Shown in pieces: positions 61,844-64,000 of a stretch of DNA of 64,000 bases. Origin of the DNA: Micropterix aruncella. Taxonomy: Eukaryota; Arthropoda; Insecta; Lepidoptera; Micropterigidae. The translations under genes were made by a program, and so were the position numbers. The stretch spans positions 62,001-126,000 of the forward strand of contig CALYMY010000057.1 in assembly GCA_944548615.1 (NCBI GenBank). The letters run 5' to 3'. Below the pieces are notes generated by a model. The model had not been told where the DNA came from. It ran no database searches and was given only the letters and a program-made list of their open reading frames with translations. Every line of letters starts with the position of its first letter. The stretch's first letter is position 1.

Positions 61844-62787
61844 GTGAAATTTGGTATAGGCATTCAATTATGATGGCAATTACTAAGTTCCACCATGACA
61901 TGGCTGCTGCACCCAGGGTTGGCTCCCGACGAGGGAACTCCTCAACGGTCAATCGTAGAGACGTGAAATTTGGTATAGGCATTCCATTATGATGGCAATT
62001 ACTAAGTTCCACCATGACATGGCTGCTGCACCCAGGGTTGGCTCCCGACGAGGGAACTCCTCAACGGTCAACCGTAGAGACGTGAAATTTGGTATAGGCT
62101 TTCCATTATGATGGCAATTACTAAGTTCCGCCATGACATGGCTGCTGCACCCAGGGTTGGCTCCCGACGAGGGAACTCCTCAACGGTCAACCGTAGAGAC
62201 GTGAAATTTGGTATAGGCATTCCATTATGAAAACAATTACTAAGTTCCACCATGACATGGCTGCTGCACCCAGGGTTGGCTCCCGACGAGGGAACTCCTC
62301 AACGGTCAACCGTAGAGACGTAAAATTTGGTATAGGCATTCCATAATGATGGCAATTACTAAGTTCCACCATGACATGGCTGCTGCACCCAGGGTTGGCT
62401 CCCGACGAGGGAACTCCTCAACGGTCAACCGTAGAGACGTGAAATTTGGTATAGGCTTTCCATTATGATGGCAATTACTAAGTTCCGCCATGACATGGCT
62501 GCTGCACCCAGGGTTGGCTCCCGACGAGGGAACTCCTCAACGGTGAAACGTAGAGACGTGAAATTTGGTATAGGCATTCCATTATAATGGCAATTACTAA
62601 GTTCCACCATGACATGGCTGCTGCACCCAGGGTTGGCTCCCGACGAGGGAACTCCTCAACGGTGAAACGTAGAGACGTGAAATTTGTTATAGGCATTCCA
62701 TTTTAATGGCAATTACTAAGTTCCACCATGACATGGCTGCTGCACCCAGGGTTGGCTCCCGACGAGGGAACTCCTCAACGGTCAACC
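61844..62787 (-). repeat. 119-bp satellite array, minus, 8 monomers (tile 21, alpha)
   Basis: Copy of the tile 19 hybrid at offset 5230 (4867 plus the 363-bp expansion). Confidence 0.97.
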
Positions 62788-63391
62788 AAATTTCACGTCT
62801 CTACGGTTGACCGTTGAGGAGTTCCCTCGTCGGGAGCCAACCCTGGGTGCAGCAGCCATGTCATGGTGGAACTTAGTAATTGCCATCATAATGGAATGCC
62901 TATACCAAATTTCACGTCTCTACGGTTGATTGTTGAGGAGTTCCCTCGTCGGGAGCCAGCCCTGGGTGCAGCAGCCATGTCATGGTGGAACTTAGTAATT
63001 GCGATCATAATGGAATGCCTATACCAAATTTCACGTCTCTACGGTTGACCGTTGAGGAGTTCCCTCGTCGGGAGCCAACCCTGGGTGCAGCAGCCATGTC
63101 ATGGTGGAACTTAGTAATTGCCATCATAATGGAATGCCTATACCAAATTTCACGTCTCTACGGTTGACCGTTGAGGAGTTCCCTCGTCGGGAGCCAACCC
63201 TGGGTGCAGCAGCCATGTCATGGTGGAACTTAGTAATTGCCATCATAATGTAATGCCTATACCAAATTTCACGTCTCTACGGTTGACCGTTGAGGAGTTC
63301 CCTCGTCGGGAGCCAACCCTGGGTGCAGCAGCCATGTCATGGTGGAACTTAGTAATTGCCATCATAATGGAATGCCTATACCAAATTTCAC
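62788..63391 (+). repeat. 119-bp satellite array, plus, 5 monomers (tile 21, alpha)
   Basis: Alpha subtype b. J1 centre 62788-62804. Confidence 0.97.
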
Positions 63392-63575
63392 CAAATTTCA
63401 AATTTGAAAATTCAAATTTCGAACCGACTGTCAGATTTGAAAATTCAAATTTCGAACCAACTGTCAAATTTGAAAATTCAAATTTCGAACCAACTGTCAA
63501 ATTTGAAAATTCAAATTTCGAACCAACTGTCAGATTTGAAAATTATAATTTCGAACCAATTTGAAATTCGAAATC
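63392..63575 (+). repeat. 33-bp satellite, plus, about 5 units (tile 21, alpha)
   Basis: Standard alpha short array. Confidence 0.97.
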
Positions 63576-64000
63576 GTGAAATTTGGTATAGGCATTCCAT
63601 TATGATGGCAATTACTAAGTTCCACCATGACATGGCTGCTGCACCCAGGGTTGGCTCCCGACGAGGGAACTCCTCAACGGTCAACCGTAGAGACGTAAAA
63701 TTTGGTATAGGCATTCCATTATGATGGCAATTACTAAATTCCACCATGACATGGCTGCTGCACCCAGGGTTGTCTCCCGACGAGGGAACTCCTCAACGGT
63801 CAACGGTAGAGACGTGAAATTTGGTATAGGCATTCCATTATGATGGCAATTACTAAGTTCCACCATGACATGGCTGCTGCACCCAGGGTTGGCTCCCGAC
63901 GAGGGAACTCCTCAACGGTCAACCGTAGAGACGTGAAATTTGGTATAGGCATTCCATAATGATGGCAATTACTAAGTTCCACCATGACATGGCTGCTGCA
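63576..64000 (-). repeat. 119-bp satellite array, minus, 3.6 monomers, cut by the window edge (tile 22)
   Basis: Starts with the beta-side order (gttgtctcccg near 63769, then ccataatg near 63952), as in tiles 18 and 20. The next tile is probably a beta subtype 2. Confidence 0.93.

Larger units (their letters stand above)
51910..64000. repeat. Tandem higher-order repeat, alpha+beta2, period 4,867 bp, just under 2.5 copies
   Basis: Markers repeat at offset 4867 (52766/57633, 53479/58346, 55158/60025), then at 5230 (57633/62863) because the second copy holds the 363-bp expansion. The first copy also matches about 10,057-14,869 at offset 41,853. Confidence 0.93.

Noticed and set aside
1..64000. 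tRNA or rRNA genes and telomere repeats
   Set aside because: No complete A-box/B-box pair, acceptor-stem pattern, conserved rRNA segment or G-rich telomere motif was seen. The partial ggttcgaaa motif alone is not evidence of a tRNA.
1..64000. Assigning a species or clade from the AT-rich 33-mer
   Set aside because: Satellites turn over too quickly, and neither monomer is one I recognise with confidence. A lineage name would be a guess.

Overview
The window contains no recognisable gene. All 64,000 bases are accounted for by two unrelated tandem repeats: a 119-bp monomer (about 46.6 kb, roughly 390 copies) and an AT-rich 33-bp monomer (about 17.4 kb, roughly 525 copies). I see no unique DNA, transposon open reading frame, rRNA, tRNA or CRISPR array. 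A clean 119-bp monomer is at 1153-1271 and a clean 33-bp monomer at 4713-4745. This is eukaryotic satellite DNA of the kind found in (peri)centromeric, subtelomeric, sex-chromosome or germline-restricted heterochromatin. The sequence does not identify the lineage, and I name none. Strand convention: '+' means the 119-mer reads gtctctacggttgacc or the 33-mer reads gatttgaaaattc; '-' means the reverse complement.

The two satellites are laid out by a strict grammar. Each 'tile' reads 119(-) array, then 119(+) array, then 33(+) array, then optionally 33(-) array, then the next tile. Three tile types occur. Alpha has 119(-), five 119(+) monomers and about five 33(+) units that join the next tile directly. 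Beta has 119(-), six 119(+) monomers, about 37-38 33(+) units and about seven 33(-) units. Gamma has 119(-), five 119(+) monomers, about 16 33(+) units and about 31 33(-) units. The 21 complete tiles run alpha, beta, alpha, alpha, beta, gamma, beta, gamma, gamma, alpha, beta, alpha, alpha, alpha, beta, alpha, alpha, beta, alpha, beta, alpha; a partial tile ends the window. Tile starts are 82, 2885, 6139, 8942, 11626, 14761, 18569, 21466, 25155, 28606, 31885, 35139, 37942, 40626, 45214, 48468, 51271, 53479, 56614, 58346, 61844 and 63576.

Orientation flips at 21 identical 119/119 axes (J1) and 10 identical 33/33 axes (J2). Both axis types have a 17-nt asymmetric centre. Nearly all tile-length variation is in the 119(-) arm: every complete one is exactly 119k-8 bp, with k from 6 to 32. 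The 119(+) arm is fixed within each tile type. Blocks of tiles were then duplicated almost without change: about 11.9 kb at an offset of exactly 29,000 bp, about 9.7 kb at 13,329 bp, a 4,867-bp tandem series at the right end, and a beta-gamma pair at about 6.6-6.7 kb. The order of events I infer is: a 33-119 junction was inverted and duplicated, the arms diverged, and the tile families were then amplified recently by unequal exchange. Assembly error is a real alternative for the largest near-identical blocks.

Open reading frames are plentiful but are by-products of the repeats. The 33-mer is a multiple of three and stays open in several frames on both strands, and the 119-mer gives the same 61-codon frame in almost every monomer.
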